A stretch of DNA of 63,201 nt. Source: Planctomycetota bacterium (GTDB lineage: Bacteria > Planctomycetota > Planctomycetia > Gemmatales > Gemmataceae). This document shows positions 17,901 through 26,221 of the stretch, in pieces. The stretch's first letter is position 1. Each line of letters starts with the position of its first letter. A model generated the notes under the pieces. It worked only from the letters and a program-made list of their open reading frames with translations, searched no databases and was not told the origin of the DNA. The position numbers and the translations under genes are program-made. The stretch spans positions 1 through 63,201 of the forward strand of contig JAIOPV010000090.1 of NCBI GenBank assembly GCA_021413735.1. The letters run 5' to 3'.

Positions 17901-20444
17901 CTTGCTAAGTTCTTGCATGCTCGCGTCGTCAAGATCGCAGTTCGTGAAGACCAGGTTTTTGAGACCTGGGATTTCCGCAATGACCTTCCCCACGTTCGCA
18001 TTGATGCCGTGCGGTGAACCCAAATAGAGAGTCTCGATGCGGGTGAAATTGAGCAGTTTGCCCCAACCCTTGGCGGTGAGCTTCTCGGACTTGCCGAGAT
18101 CGTTGATCGCCAACCAGGTGATCCCGGCAAACTGGGGCAACTCGGCGACGGACTCATCTGTGATGCGACTCCCGTAGATGCCCAGTTCGTTCAAGCGAAA
18201 CTTCTTGAGGGCCTGCCACGTTGTCGGACTTGGTTCGAAGTTAGCCACAAACTTCGTGAGGGTTTGTGCAACGCGGGAGTCAGCGAGTTGCGTGAGTTGT
18301 TCGTTCGACAAAGGAAACCGATCCGCGTGCGCTTCGAAACCGTTGAGTGAACCGAGACGAGCCAGCGCGGGGACAGCTTTCTCGGTGAAGCCCGCTGGAG
18401 GTGCGGCGACGTTCTGGACCATGGCGATGCTGACGACCACATACGGCTCGGTCGGAAGTGCTTGGCCGCAGTCGACCGGGACCCATTTCGGTGGGGTACC
18501 TACCTGGAGAGCGAGATTCGCATACGGATTGAACAACTTGGCGGCTTTGCGTTCCGGGTCTGCGGTGTCGCTGCCATTCTCCTTGATCCAGGTGCCGCCA
18601 CGAATCTTCCCCGTGTGGTTGTTGCCGGAAGCGTCCTTCGCTTCGCTGCCCGTGTCCTCGTCGAGATGGTAAAGCGCGAGCGTGTCTTTGTCTGTCTTGA
18701 ACCGCGTTTCTGGGACGAAATCCTTCTGGTAGCGGGCGACCTTCGAGACTCGAACCTCGCGAACAGAGCCCTCGCAATCGCCGAATACTCGAAATGGCGG
18801 GTAATCCCGGTTGGGTGGTGGGGTAGACGCTGTGGTCGCGACCAACTTCCCGTCAACAAAGAGCTGACGATCGGTTCGCCTCTGAACGCCCGCAACGTGA
18901 GTGACACGCCCCGCAACGATCGGCGTTGGCGAAACCGACTGGCCGTGATACGTGTACCAGGCCCACGACCCAGGACGGGAGTCCATGTGGAGGTGTGCCA
19001 GGTCCTGAGTGCCCACGAAGTGGACCTTCGCGTCTGTCCGGATACTCTTCACATTGATGAAGGCTTCGATGGTGTACTCGTCCAAGCCCGTCAGTTTCAG
19101 CGAGGGCATTTCGATCTGATCGCCCTTTGCGAACAGCAACCCGGTAGCGGCTTCCTTTGAAGGCTTGACCGGTGGATTCGGGGTTGGTGCGGGCTCTTCC
19201 TTCGCCACTTCTTCGGGCTTCTTGCTCATCTGCGACATCACGAAGCCGATCACACCTGCGACAGCGAGCAACACCATGCCCACCAGCGCCCACGCGGGGA
19301 AACCGCTTCGCGGTTTCGTCGTCCTCATTGGCACGCGGGCCGAAACGGGTTCAGCCTCATCGACAGGCACACCATCCGGAGCTGAGTTCGCTTCGGTTAC
19401 ATCGAGGTCGGCGAACGGATCGGAACCAACATTCACGTCCGCGACAACAATCGGCGGAACATCGCCAAGCGGAATCACGCGAACCGCACCAGCAAGCCCG
19501 AGTTCGATGGCTCGCAGCGCTTCGGCGACCGCCTCGGCTGTTGGTGGGCGACCTTCGGCAGTCTTCGAGAGCAATCGTTCGACGAGATTGGAAAGAGCAG
19601 GCGGAACGGCCGGGTTCTTCGTGATGAGCGGCGGCGGAACATGCAATGCCAGCGCCGACAGCACCGCAAGCGCACTGCCGCCACGGAACGGCAGTTCGCC
19701 AGCGCACATCTGATAGAGCATGACGCCCAGCGAGAACAGATCGGTGCGAGAGTCCACGGCGTCGCCGCGTGCTTGCTCGGGACTCATGTACGCGGGCGTG
19801 CCGACGATCGCGCCTTCGGCCGTCAGCGGGCCATCGGTGGCGTCGGTGGCTTCCGCATCGGCCACGCGAGCGAGTCCGAAGTCGAGCACCTTGACGCGGA
19901 GTTTCTTGCCTTCGAGCCAGACGTTCGCTGGCTTGATATCGCGGTGAACCAATCCCTTCTCGTGCGCTGCCGCCAGCCCCTCGGCGACTTCGCGAACGAT
20001 GCGAATCACTTCCGCGAGCGGCGGGCGTGCGTTCGCTTTGATCGCGGCTTGGAGTGTCATGCCCTTGAGCAGCGGCATGACGAGATACGGTACGCCAGCG
20101 TGTTCCGCGACTTGAAAGATGGCTGCGACGTGATCGTGTTCGACCTTGGCCTGTGCTCGTGCTTCGCGAACGAACCGCGCTTTGGCGTCCGGGTTGGCGG
20201 CGAACTGCGGCAGCATCACCTTGAGGGCAATTTCGCGCTTCAGGTGTGGGTCTTCAGCGCGATAGACGACGCCCATTCCGCCGCGACCGAGTTCACCCAG
20301 AATGACACACTCGCCAATGCGCTCTGGCAGCGGTGGCGTGTCGGATGGTGGGACGCCAAGCGTCTCGGCGCGGCTCGCGGTCGCGGGTTGAATCGAGGAA
20401 GCCTGGGTGACCTCGATTTTGGTGATCGGCTTCGGTTCAGGCAT
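14901..20444 (-). CDS. membrane Ser/Thr protein kinase with LamG-LRR-LamG ectodomain (1847 aa)
   Basis: An active-looking kinase domain fills residues 45-315 ([12 protein letters not shown], Lys75, HRDIKPAN at 167, DFG at 188), followed by a membrane span at about 384-405. Outside, a first laminin-G/concanavalin-like domain lies at about 435-610 (VREVRVSKVARY, TLALYHLDEDTG). A long leucine-rich region with at least three super-modules follows (about 640-1640; module borders WDKG, WEEPTR and WEEANR). A second LamG domain ends the protein (about 1650-1840; VEEVRVSNVARY-type strand and TLALYHLDEGT). LamG domains commonly bind glycans or protein. The two LamG domains match each other closely in the A-R-Y-x-K-D-F motif, so one arose by duplication. 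Kinase half and LRR modules are shared with the gene ending at 7148. Confidence 0.9.
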   Translation of the reverse strand: MPEPKPITKIEVTQASSIQPATASRAETLGVPPSDTPPLPERIGECVILGELGRGGMGVVYRAEDPHLKREIALKVMLPQFAANPDAKARFVREARAQAKVEHDHVAAIFQVAEHAGVPYLVMPLLKGMTLQAAIKANARPPLAEVIRIVREVAEGLAAAHEKGLVHRDIKPANVWLEGKKLRVKVLDFGLARVADAEATDATDGPLTAEGAIVGTPAYMSPEQARGDAVDSRTDLFSLGVMLYQMCAGELPFRGGSALAVLSALALHVPPPLITKNPAVPPALSNLVERLLSKTAEGRPPTAEAVAEALRAIELGLAGAVRVIPLGDVPPIVVADVNVGSDPFADLDVTEANSAPDGVPVDEAEPVSARVPMRTTKPRSGFPAWALVGMVLLAVAGVIGFVMSQMSKKPEEVAKEEPAPTPNPPVKPSKEAATGLLFAKGDQIEMPSLKLTGLDEYTIEAFINVKSIRTDAKVHFVGTQDLAHLHMDSRPGSWAWYTYHGQSVSPTPIVAGRVTHVAGVQRRTDRQLFVDGKLVATTASTPPPNRDYPPFRVFGDCEGSVREVRVSKVARYQKDFVPETRFKTDKDTLALYHLDEDTGSEAKDASGNNHTGKIRGGTWIKENGSDTADPERKAAKLFNPYANLALQVGTPPKWVPVDCGQALPTEPYVVVSIAMVQNVAAPPAGFTEKAVPALARLGSLNGFEAHADRFPLSNEQLTQLADSRVAQTLTKFVANFEPSPTTWQALKKFRLNELGIYGSRITDESVAELPQFAGITWLAINDLGKSEKLTAKGWGKLLNFTRIETLYLGSPHGINANVGKVIAEIPGLKNLVFTNCDLDDASMQELSKTPNLQELDLLQEVNFPSSGLKHISEMKSLRNLTIIQSKVRPDGLKFLTAMKRLRYLRLPQSSVTEEEVKMLSAALPQCRIEWDKGVLEPSDPHFREALRWINTGGMVHVKLADGKTVGVPNPTTPELPDEPFTITGVSHGAIVADEHVKGFEAIPTITSVDFVSSRLTVEGMRAFRSSSKTLTNLKLIGNSLPITNGMLEVMGEFSNLNKLNLWNPAPTLTEWNHLNKLKELQRLRLTDPGLSDEALKQITTLPKLVELDLGGTPISDASIGALSGMKQLTALSIKGTRITEAGFKKLKDALPHCKIEWEEPTRAIMEHLLRRGNAFVLVLQNGSFHHVSKPEGLPVGPFSIDLLHLTAVATDADMLWVESLPPIGKVQLSAGHKITPAGFQSLLKHKDTITTFLFQVPMNEEEAKIIGQLTSLETLHIDGTRLSESQAKLIAGLPRLKSLELPNCDLTDKGFTELARLTMLDRLHLTVPSVTDASVEHLAAMKLLRVLDIRGTRITEAGFNKLKAALPDCEILWEEANRHFAKWALTRGEVEVMLTLPDGKEITPKKVEELPAGAFTVTSVNTTGGYNPIFSDQDFRRLQLLGNLKQLHLGSPLNVTVEEFRGVLAHKDTLTRLNLSTGRVLFTDEGIKVIGQLSKLKFLGVGDPNFSSEGLAPLAGHEQLEQLRFYDYATVTDTGLKHLSTIKNLYMLVIPYSRISDAGLEHVPQMKSLLHLDISHSAVTDAGMKHLAEIKTRFYLSLSNTIVSDASIEQFASMKLLATLTVRNTRITEAGVKKFKAWLPNCPIDWSPAARGLRFDNSSRVNFDNFKLDLTQPLTFEGYITVDPEQPANSHPDQTCIYFDTRLHVGWSRGKWHARIWSKDSVSQDGPVSKRTHVAGIFENNTVRLYVDGKLIGSKSITTDKGYLKQQSDFHLGYFFPSVLEEVRVSNVARYDKDFTPAARFATDKNTLALYHLDEGTPDVVTDSSGNGRHGKITGAAWAYPNEPKKP

Positions 20445-20576
20445 GGGCGCGGCTCCGGGCTGCGATATCCGGCTGATTTTATCCGAACGACGAGGGTTCG
20501 AGCTTCACGTTTTCAGTTTCTCGTTGAAGTGAGCACATTTGGGGTTTGGTCGAGAACTTGAAGCTCTGGAGGGCGA

Positions 20577-23501
20577 TCACGGCTTCTTCGCTTCGATCAG
20601 GCCATCATTCCAACTGACCCGTAAGTCCGGGCGCAGCGTGACCAGATTTTGCAGCGCCCTCATCGACACCTTGGTTCGCCAGACATCAAGGATACGCAGC
20701 GGGGTGATTTTCTCGACGGACTCCAGTGCTTTGTCGGTGATCTTCGTCCCGGTGAGCGTGAGCCGTTGAAGTTTCGCACAGGTCACCAAATCGGCCACGC
20801 ACGCATCGGTGGTGGTGCCGCCGCTCAGGTCGAGAAGCGTCAGATTCGGCATGTCCGCGATCCCACGATAATGCTGCGAAGACAGATCGGAATTCCACAG
20901 CGAGAGTGACCGCAGCGGTAAGTTGGTGATCGCCTCAAGACCGCGATCGCCAGCCTTGCCTCGCGTATCAAGTCCACGCAGAGCCAGCGACGTCACCTTG
21001 GGCAGTTCCTTCAATCGCGAAAGGATCTCGTCGTCGGCCATTTTCGCCGAGCATCCGAGACTCGCGAGGTTCGGAAACTTCTTGAACGCTGCGAGAGTGT
21101 CTGGCGTGAGTTCGCACTCCCAAAAACCCAGATCGGTCAAATTGGTTGCTGACGCGCTCCCGGCCAGTTTGTTCAAGTCGTCCGCGGTGACCGGAGTCTG
21201 CAACCCGTGGATCGTGTTGAGGTGCCGTAGATCGGCTACCAGCGGCAGCAAAGTTTTGGACATGAAATCCGGGGGCACTCGGTTATCGAAGAAGCTGATT
21301 CCGGTGAGTTCAAACGCACCGTCTGGAAGCGGATCGTCGCGTTTGATGGTGACGGAATTCCAGCCGACGCGAAGCGTCAGGCTGAAGGCAGTTGATTTGA
21401 GCGCTATCGCCACCCGACGATCAGTGTCGGGATCGACATTATCTTCCCAGACCACCGCGTAACTCACCTTCCCATCGGCGACGTAAGACGCGACCAACCC
21501 TGGCCGTTGCCGTTTCTCTTTTCGTTCAACGAGCGCTTTTTCGTATTCCGTGATGCTCAGCGCACTTTGGAATTCCCAGCCTACGGGCGGCTGGTTCTCG
21601 GCGAATGTGGCCGAGAATCGGACTCGGCTGGAATCGCAGACAGCGGCAAGCGTTTTCGGTCGCCAACCCTTCGTGTTACACTCGCCGACCCGCCGCACCA
21701 GATCGTTGAGTTGAAGGTCCAGCGCGGCCTCCCATTTCAGGCTCGAAGGTCGCGCAAAAACGACCACGCCGAAGAACTGCCTTTCACCCTCGGTCACGCA
21801 CGACAACTGGATCGGGATGCGTTCGGTGGTGAGCGCTTCTTTCAGCTTCGCGTTGATGGAAGCTCGCGGACCATTCCACGAAGTCCACGGGTTCGGTTTC
21901 TCCCGTACCCACACCTCGCTCAACATGAACTGCCCTTCCGCGAGGTGTGCGAGACGCACTTTCGCCATGAAGCCGCGATTGCTGTAGTCGTCGAACACAG
22001 GCTGTTCCAACCCACCGGCCGTCGTGACGAAATGCCATTCGCGGGTTTCGGGAATCGCGACCGCGTCGAAGATGGTCTCGGCCGTGCCGCCACGAACACT
22101 GATGCACGAGGGCCGGTATCCGGGGTTGAGTCTGGTGATCCATGCCTTCAACTCCGCAGCGTTGACGCCGTGAACTTCGCGGAACGGATCGGTTGGTGTT
22201 TCGAGTTTGGGCGGATCCTTCGGCTTGATCTTGGGGATGAGCGGAGGATCCTTCACCTTCGTGATCAGTTCTTCGTGGGCGACCTCGACCGGCGGCTTCT
22301 TCGCACGCAGCGACGACACCACGCCGAGCACCAGCAGCAACGCGACGAACGCCGCTCCGCCAGCCGCGTAGAGCCACTGACGCGAAGACTCCGACCTCGC
22401 TTTTTTCTGTGTCGGTTCGATGGGCTTGGCGATTCCGCTGGTTTCGGTTGCGTCGATCTCCGCGAACGGGTCGGCTCCGACACTCGGGAGCGTGAATGCC
22501 GGAACCGCCTCCAGAGAGACGACCCGAACCAAACCGGAAACCGACGTCTCAATGGCGCGAAGTTCATCCGCCAGAATTTCCGCTGTCGGTGGGCGATGTG
22601 CAGGGTCTTTCGCCAGCAATCGCATGATGAGAGCCGACAGTTCCGGCGGCACGGCCGGGTTCTTCACAACCGGGGTTACTGGCGTGTCGAGCGAGAGCGA
22701 CGTGAGAATCGTGATCGTGGTTGGACCGTTGAATGGCAGTTCGCCCGATGTCATTTGGTAGAGGATGACGCCGAGGCTCCACAGGTCGGTGCGGCCATCG
22801 ACGGGGTTCCCGCGGGCCTGCTCGGGACTCATGTACGCTGGCGTGCCGATGAGCGCTCCCTCGCGCGTGACCGGCCCGTTGTCTTGTTCTGCGCCGTCGG
22901 CTTCGACCGCGATGCGTGCAAGTCCGAAGTCGAGAAGCCGAACGCGGAGTTTCTTGCCTTCGAGCCAGATGTTCGCGGGCTTGATATCGCGGTGAACCAG
23001 TCCGCTCTCGTGGGCCGCGGCAAGCCCTTCGGCCATCTCGCGAGCAATGCGAACGACTTCGGAAATGGGCGGTCGTGGGTTTGCCCGTAGGGCAGCGTGA
23101 AGCGTCATGCCTTTGAGCAACGGCATGACGATGTACGGCAATCCGTCGTGTTCCGCGACCTGGTGAATGACGGCAACGTGTTCGTGTTCGACCTTGGCCT
23201 GAGCGCGAGCTTCGCGAACGAATCGTGCCTTGGCGGTCGCGTTGGAGGCGAACTGCGGAAGCATGACCTTGAGCGCAACTTCACGCTTCAGGTGTGGGTC
23301 TTCGGCACGGTAAACGACGCCCATTCCGCCGCGACCCAGTTCGCCGAGCAACAGATATTGTCCGATGTGTGCGGGTGCTGCCACCTCGGTCGCGGATGGA
23401 ACAACGCCCGTGTCTGATCCCGTTCCGGTGTTGGGCGGAATCGACGAGACCGCGAATGTTGGGTGGAGTGCGGAAAGAGGGTCTGGCTTCTGTTCGGCCA
23501 T
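20577..23501 (-). CDS. membrane Ser/Thr protein kinase with tandem-repeat and LRR ectodomain (974 aa)
   Basis: The kinase domain occupies residues 48-320 ([12 protein letters not shown], Lys78, HRDIKPAN at 170, DFG at 191, [10 protein letters not shown]) and a membrane span lies at about 376-397. The first ectodomain part (about 450-710) has roughly 50-residue repeats with G-(Y/W)-R-P, W-E and Y-A-V-V-W-E-D motifs, resembling the 'bacterial tandem repeat' domain family. The rest (about 740-970) is leucine-rich repeats. The start at 23501 (MAEQKPDPLS) was chosen by alignment with the other kinases. It is first in transcription order of the four kinases, with 132 nt before the next. The tandem-repeat call is by eye and less certain than the kinase and LRR calls. 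Confidence 0.88.
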   Translation of the reverse strand: MAEQKPDPLSALHPTFAVSSIPPNTGTGSDTGVVPSATEVAAPAHIGQYLLLGELGRGGMGVVYRAEDPHLKREVALKVMLPQFASNATAKARFVREARAQAKVEHEHVAVIHQVAEHDGLPYIVMPLLKGMTLHAALRANPRPPISEVVRIAREMAEGLAAAHESGLVHRDIKPANIWLEGKKLRVRLLDFGLARIAVEADGAEQDNGPVTREGALIGTPAYMSPEQARGNPVDGRTDLWSLGVILYQMTSGELPFNGPTTITILTSLSLDTPVTPVVKNPAVPPELSALIMRLLAKDPAHRPPTAEILADELRAIETSVSGLVRVVSLEAVPAFTLPSVGADPFAEIDATETSGIAKPIEPTQKKARSESSRQWLYAAGGAAFVALLLVLGVVSSLRAKKPPVEVAHEELITKVKDPPLIPKIKPKDPPKLETPTDPFREVHGVNAAELKAWITRLNPGYRPSCISVRGGTAETIFDAVAIPETREWHFVTTAGGLEQPVFDDYSNRGFMAKVRLAHLAEGQFMLSEVWVREKPNPWTSWNGPRASINAKLKEALTTERIPIQLSCVTEGERQFFGVVVFARPSSLKWEAALDLQLNDLVRRVGECNTKGWRPKTLAAVCDSSRVRFSATFAENQPPVGWEFQSALSITEYEKALVERKEKRQRPGLVASYVADGKVSYAVVWEDNVDPDTDRRVAIALKSTAFSLTLRVGWNSVTIKRDDPLPDGAFELTGISFFDNRVPPDFMSKTLLPLVADLRHLNTIHGLQTPVTADDLNKLAGSASATNLTDLGFWECELTPDTLAAFKKFPNLASLGCSAKMADDEILSRLKELPKVTSLALRGLDTRGKAGDRGLEAITNLPLRSLSLWNSDLSSQHYRGIADMPNLTLLDLSGGTTTDACVADLVTCAKLQRLTLTGTKITDKALESVEKITPLRILDVWRTKVSMRALQNLVTLRPDLRVSWNDGLIEAKKP

Positions 23502-23623
23502 CGGGGGGCTCCGGCGGCGGGTCCAAACAGGTTTTGTTTTATGCGACGCGACGAAATTCACCACCAATTGAACGAGATGGCATTACACTCCGGGTTCGTT
23601 CGATCAGGGTTCTCTTGGTTGTT

Positions 23624-23669
23624 GCCGCTTGCGGCTTCGCAGGCTGTGGCCTGCGAAGCCGCAAGCGGC
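23624..23669. repeat. perfect 21-bp hairpin, CCGCTTGCGG family
   Basis: Two perfect 21-nt arms starting GCCGCTTGCGGCTTCGC are separated by a 4-nt TGTG loop. It lies between the protease stop (23696) and the first kinase gene of the array, both on the minus strand. The core CCGCTTGCGG recurs at 33518, 42157, 43186 and 62739. No T-run follows, so it is either a repeat element or an mRNA-stabilising or terminating stem. Confidence 0.85.
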
Positions 23670-23695
23670 GAATACGGAAAGACCAAATCGGGAAC

Positions 23696-24502
23696 TTATT
23701 CACCCCTCGTTCCTTTGCGGCACAACCAGTACAGGATGGTTTTGATCTCGAAGGGCTTGAGGTCGGGTTTGAGCGAGAGGATGCGGGCGGCGATGCCAGC
23801 GAGGTGTGGGGTCGCCCAACTCGTGGCGGGTTCGCGAGCGAACGGCCCGAGGTAGCCGCGACCGTGAGCCTGGAACTCAACCTGCTCGTGCAGCAGATAC
23901 GCGAAGTGCATGGGATCGTCGAACAGCCCTTTATCGACGGAGATCAACGGCGTGGCGAACGCGGCCGGGTAACTGCGTGTGATGGGGTGTTCGTTATGCG
24001 CCGCAGCGAAGACCAGCACATCGCGGAAGTACGCCTCCTCAATGGCTCGCAGGAGTTGTTGTCGGCGTGCGAGCTGTTGCAGCTTGTGTTCCGGTACGCC
24101 GAGCGACAGGTTCACGACCTTCACTTTCCAGACGTCGATGGCGTGCCGTATCGCCGCTATGACCGTTTCGACTTCGCAGCTTCCGGTCGGACCGAACACG
24201 TCGGCTGAGTACAACTTCACTCGCGGGGCGATCGTGAGAATGATGTCGGCGACGGTGGTTCCGTGTGCGCTCGACTGGTGCCCGGTGTACGGCAACGGTG
24301 GCCCCGTTGGACGGAACACGGCACCGTCGATGGGTTGGATGGGCGTGCCCGCTGCGTTGAACTTCTCTTCGAGAACTGAGCGTTCGACGCCGGAATCGAC
24401 GACGGCGATGGCGATGCCTTCACCGGTGGCGCGCGCATCGTTGAAGATCCGGTCGGGCGTGAGCCGGGCGAAGATTTCGTCGAACACCGTCGGCTCGGTC
24501 AT
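23696..24502 (-). CDS. subtilisin-like serine protease, cytoplasmic (S8 family)
   Basis: This 268-residue protein has the subtilase catalytic triad in order: Asp36 in AVVDSGV, His80 in HGTTVAD and Ser228 in ATSWATPHLAG, with the oxyanion-hole Asn170 in FAAAHN. The serine motif has Ala-Thr-Ser in place of the usual Gly-Thr-Ser. There is no signal peptide, propeptide or membrane span, so it appears to be an intracellular protease smaller than typical secreted subtilases. It lies between a response regulator gene and the kinase array on the same strand. That makes regulated proteolysis within the same signalling locus a reasonable but unproven idea. Confidence 0.88.
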   Translation of the reverse strand: MTEPTVFDEIFARLTPDRIFNDARATGEGIAIAVVDSGVERSVLEEKFNAAGTPIQPIDGAVFRPTGPPLPYTGHQSSAHGTTVADIILTIAPRVKLYSADVFGPTGSCEVETVIAAIRHAIDVWKVKVVNLSLGVPEHKLQQLARRQQLLRAIEEAYFRDVLVFAAAHNEHPITRSYPAAFATPLISVDKGLFDDPMHFAYLLHEQVEFQAHGRGYLGPFAREPATSWATPHLAGIAARILSLKPDLKPFEIKTILYWLCRKGTRGE

Positions 24503-24517
24503 GGGGATACCAGTCGC

Positions 24518-24580
24518 CGCGTAGTCGCGACCGAAGGGAGCGTATTGGCCTCACACGCTCCCTTCGGTCGCGGCTACGCG
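24518..24580. repeat. 26-bp hairpin between response regulator and protease genes
   Basis: Arms at 24518-24543 and 24555-24580 match over 26 bp with one mismatch and share the sequence CGACCGAAGGGAGCGT. The right arm includes the last codons and stop of the response regulator gene (stop at 24574), and the left arm ends 16 nt before the protease start. An mRNA structure at this junction could set the ratio of the two products. Confidence 0.75.
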
Positions 24581-25785
24581 ACACCCGTAATGTCGTCGAG
24601 GAGTTTCCGCAGGTCGTTCACCATCCGCACGCAATGATCCACCGCAGTGGGACCGTGCCGCACTGCGAGGGCACGCACTGCCTCCACGAGTCGCAGCGTC
24701 GTTTCGGGGTTGGCCATCGCGTTGGTGTCTTCGGCAAGCCCCACCTTCAACCGCTCCATCGCAGCGGGCAACGGGTTCTCGCTCGGGGCCAGCACATCCG
24801 TTACGCCAGCGGTCGCCTTCAACGCGGCATCGACCGCATCGAACAGCAGCCGGCTCGTTTGACGTTCCGCGAATGCTTGCCGAAGCAGATCAGCGCCAAT
24901 CTCCATCGCGGGTGCCATGAGTTGCCGATCAGCTTGCGTGAAGCCGGGGGCGGGCTTGTCGAACAACTCCAGCACCACCGACGTTCCACCACCGACCGGC
25001 AGCGGCGCAGCAAGGATCGATTTCCGCCCGATCTCGAACGGCATCAACTGAACTGCCCCGGCCGCGACCGCTTCCGCGCCATTGCCGATCATCGGTTCCT
25101 GATGACTTGCGATGCTCGCCGCAAGCGACTTCGCAAAGGGAATCGTCGTTGCGGGGTGCCTTTCTCCATTCGCACCGAACGCGACAGTCGCCTCGGTTCC
25201 GTCGGGTGCGAGATGACGCACGAGCAAAGCGCCGTCGGTTGCGCCGGTCACGCGAATGAGGAACCGCAGGAGCGTTCGCACCGCGTCGGGCAACGGCACC
25301 GGATCGTTGAACGCGGCAGCGGTCTGCACCAACGGCAACACATTCTCAACCGCAGCGCGAAACTCGGTCGCGGCTCGGTTCAACGCTCTGGCGTGTCGTG
25401 CTGGCCGAATGCGATCCAACTGGTGCCGCACAGCTTTCAGGAACGTCTCGCGGTTGAGGTCGGCGTTCTTGTCGAGGTAATCGCGTACGCCCATTCGCAG
25501 AGCTTGCAACGGCGTGGCGATGCCCGCGAAGCCCGTCACGAGAATGGCGACGACATCCGGTTGAAACTCGACGATATCTTCGAGGAGCCGCAGGCCATCG
25601 CTGCCGGAGCCGAGGTTCCAGTCGAGCACGGCGAGGTCGATGGGATGTTCGTTGACGATTCGCAGTGCGGACTCAGCATCCGGTGACGCGAACACGGTGA
25701 CGCCGAGGCCCGACGACGCGAGCCATTCCTGAAACGTGCGTCGGACGGATTCCTCGTCGTCGACGATAAGGACAGTTTCGTTCAT
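24574..25785 (-). CDS. response regulator with REC and GAF-like domains (403 aa)
   Basis: The receiver domain spans residues 1-125: acidic pocket Asp9-Asp10-Glu11, phospho-acceptor Asp55 in LAVLDWNLG, Thr near 85 in LVTGFAG and the conserved Lys in RDYLDKN. A GAF-like sensor domain follows (about 165-300; FLIRVTGATDGALLVRHL, ILAAPLPVGGGTSVVLEL). The C-terminal 100 residues are helical, and no DNA-binding, GGDEF or kinase output domain is visible. It therefore probably works through protein contacts. The start is divergent from the CbiX-like gene with only 20 nt between the two start codons. No histidine kinase gene is adjacent; the nearby kinases are Ser/Thr type. Confidence 0.85.
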   Translation of the reverse strand: MNETVLIVDDEESVRRTFQEWLASSGLGVTVFASPDAESALRIVNEHPIDLAVLDWNLGSGSDGLRLLEDIVEFQPDVVAILVTGFAGIATPLQALRMGVRDYLDKNADLNRETFLKAVRHQLDRIRPARHARALNRAATEFRAAVENVLPLVQTAAAFNDPVPLPDAVRTLLRFLIRVTGATDGALLVRHLAPDGTEATVAFGANGERHPATTIPFAKSLAASIASHQEPMIGNGAEAVAAGAVQLMPFEIGRKSILAAPLPVGGGTSVVLELFDKPAPGFTQADRQLMAPAMEIGADLLRQAFAERQTSRLLFDAVDAALKATAGVTDVLAPSENPLPAAMERLKVGLAEDTNAMANPETTLRLVEAVRALAVRHGPTAVDHCVRMVNDLRKLLDDITGVA

Positions 25786-25805
25786 GGCAGGCTATGATAC
25801 GGGGT

Positions 25806-26183
25806 ATGTCAACGCCGCACCGCATCGCATTGTTGTTGATCGCTCACGGAAGCCGTCGCGCCGAGGCAAACGCCGACTTGAGCCACGTCGCGGACGAGCT
25901 GCGTGACCGCGGCCGCTACCCGATTGTGCAGGTATCGTTCCTGGAGTTGGCCGAGCCGAACATCGAAGCCGGCGGCGTGTTATGTGTGGACGCCGGCGCG
26001 ACGGACGTGATCTTGCTGCCGTATTTCTTGTCGCCGGGGAAGCACGTTGTGGAAGACCTGACCGCCGCTCGCGACCGCCTGAGCGAGCGTTTCCCGGTGG
26101 TGCGGTTCATGCTGGCGGAACCGCTGGGTCGTCATCCGCTGATTCTGGACGTGCTGGAACAACGTGCCCGCGAAGTCGAGTAG
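25806..26183 (+). CDS. CbiX/SirB-like chelatase domain protein (125 aa)
   Basis: The protein matches the short single-domain chelatases that insert cobalt or iron into sirohydrochlorin for cobalamin, sirohaem or related tetrapyrroles. It has the N-terminal strand and motif LLLIAHGSR with the metal-binding His, followed by V-S-F-L-E-L-A-E-P and the second metal-binding region LLPYFLSPGKHV. At 125 residues it has the length of the small archaeal-type CbiX. The start at 25806 fits this family. No other cobalamin genes are nearby, so the substrate is not fixed by context. Confidence 0.8.
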   Translation: MSTPHRIALLLIAHGSRRAEANADLSHVADELRDRGRYPIVQVSFLELAEPNIEAGGVLCVDAGATDVILLPYFLSPGKHVVEDLTAARDRLSERFPVVRFMLAEPLGRHPLILDVLEQRAREVE

Positions 26184-26221
26184 AAGTGTGGTACGCTGGA
26201 GGCTCTCCACGAGGTACGCCC

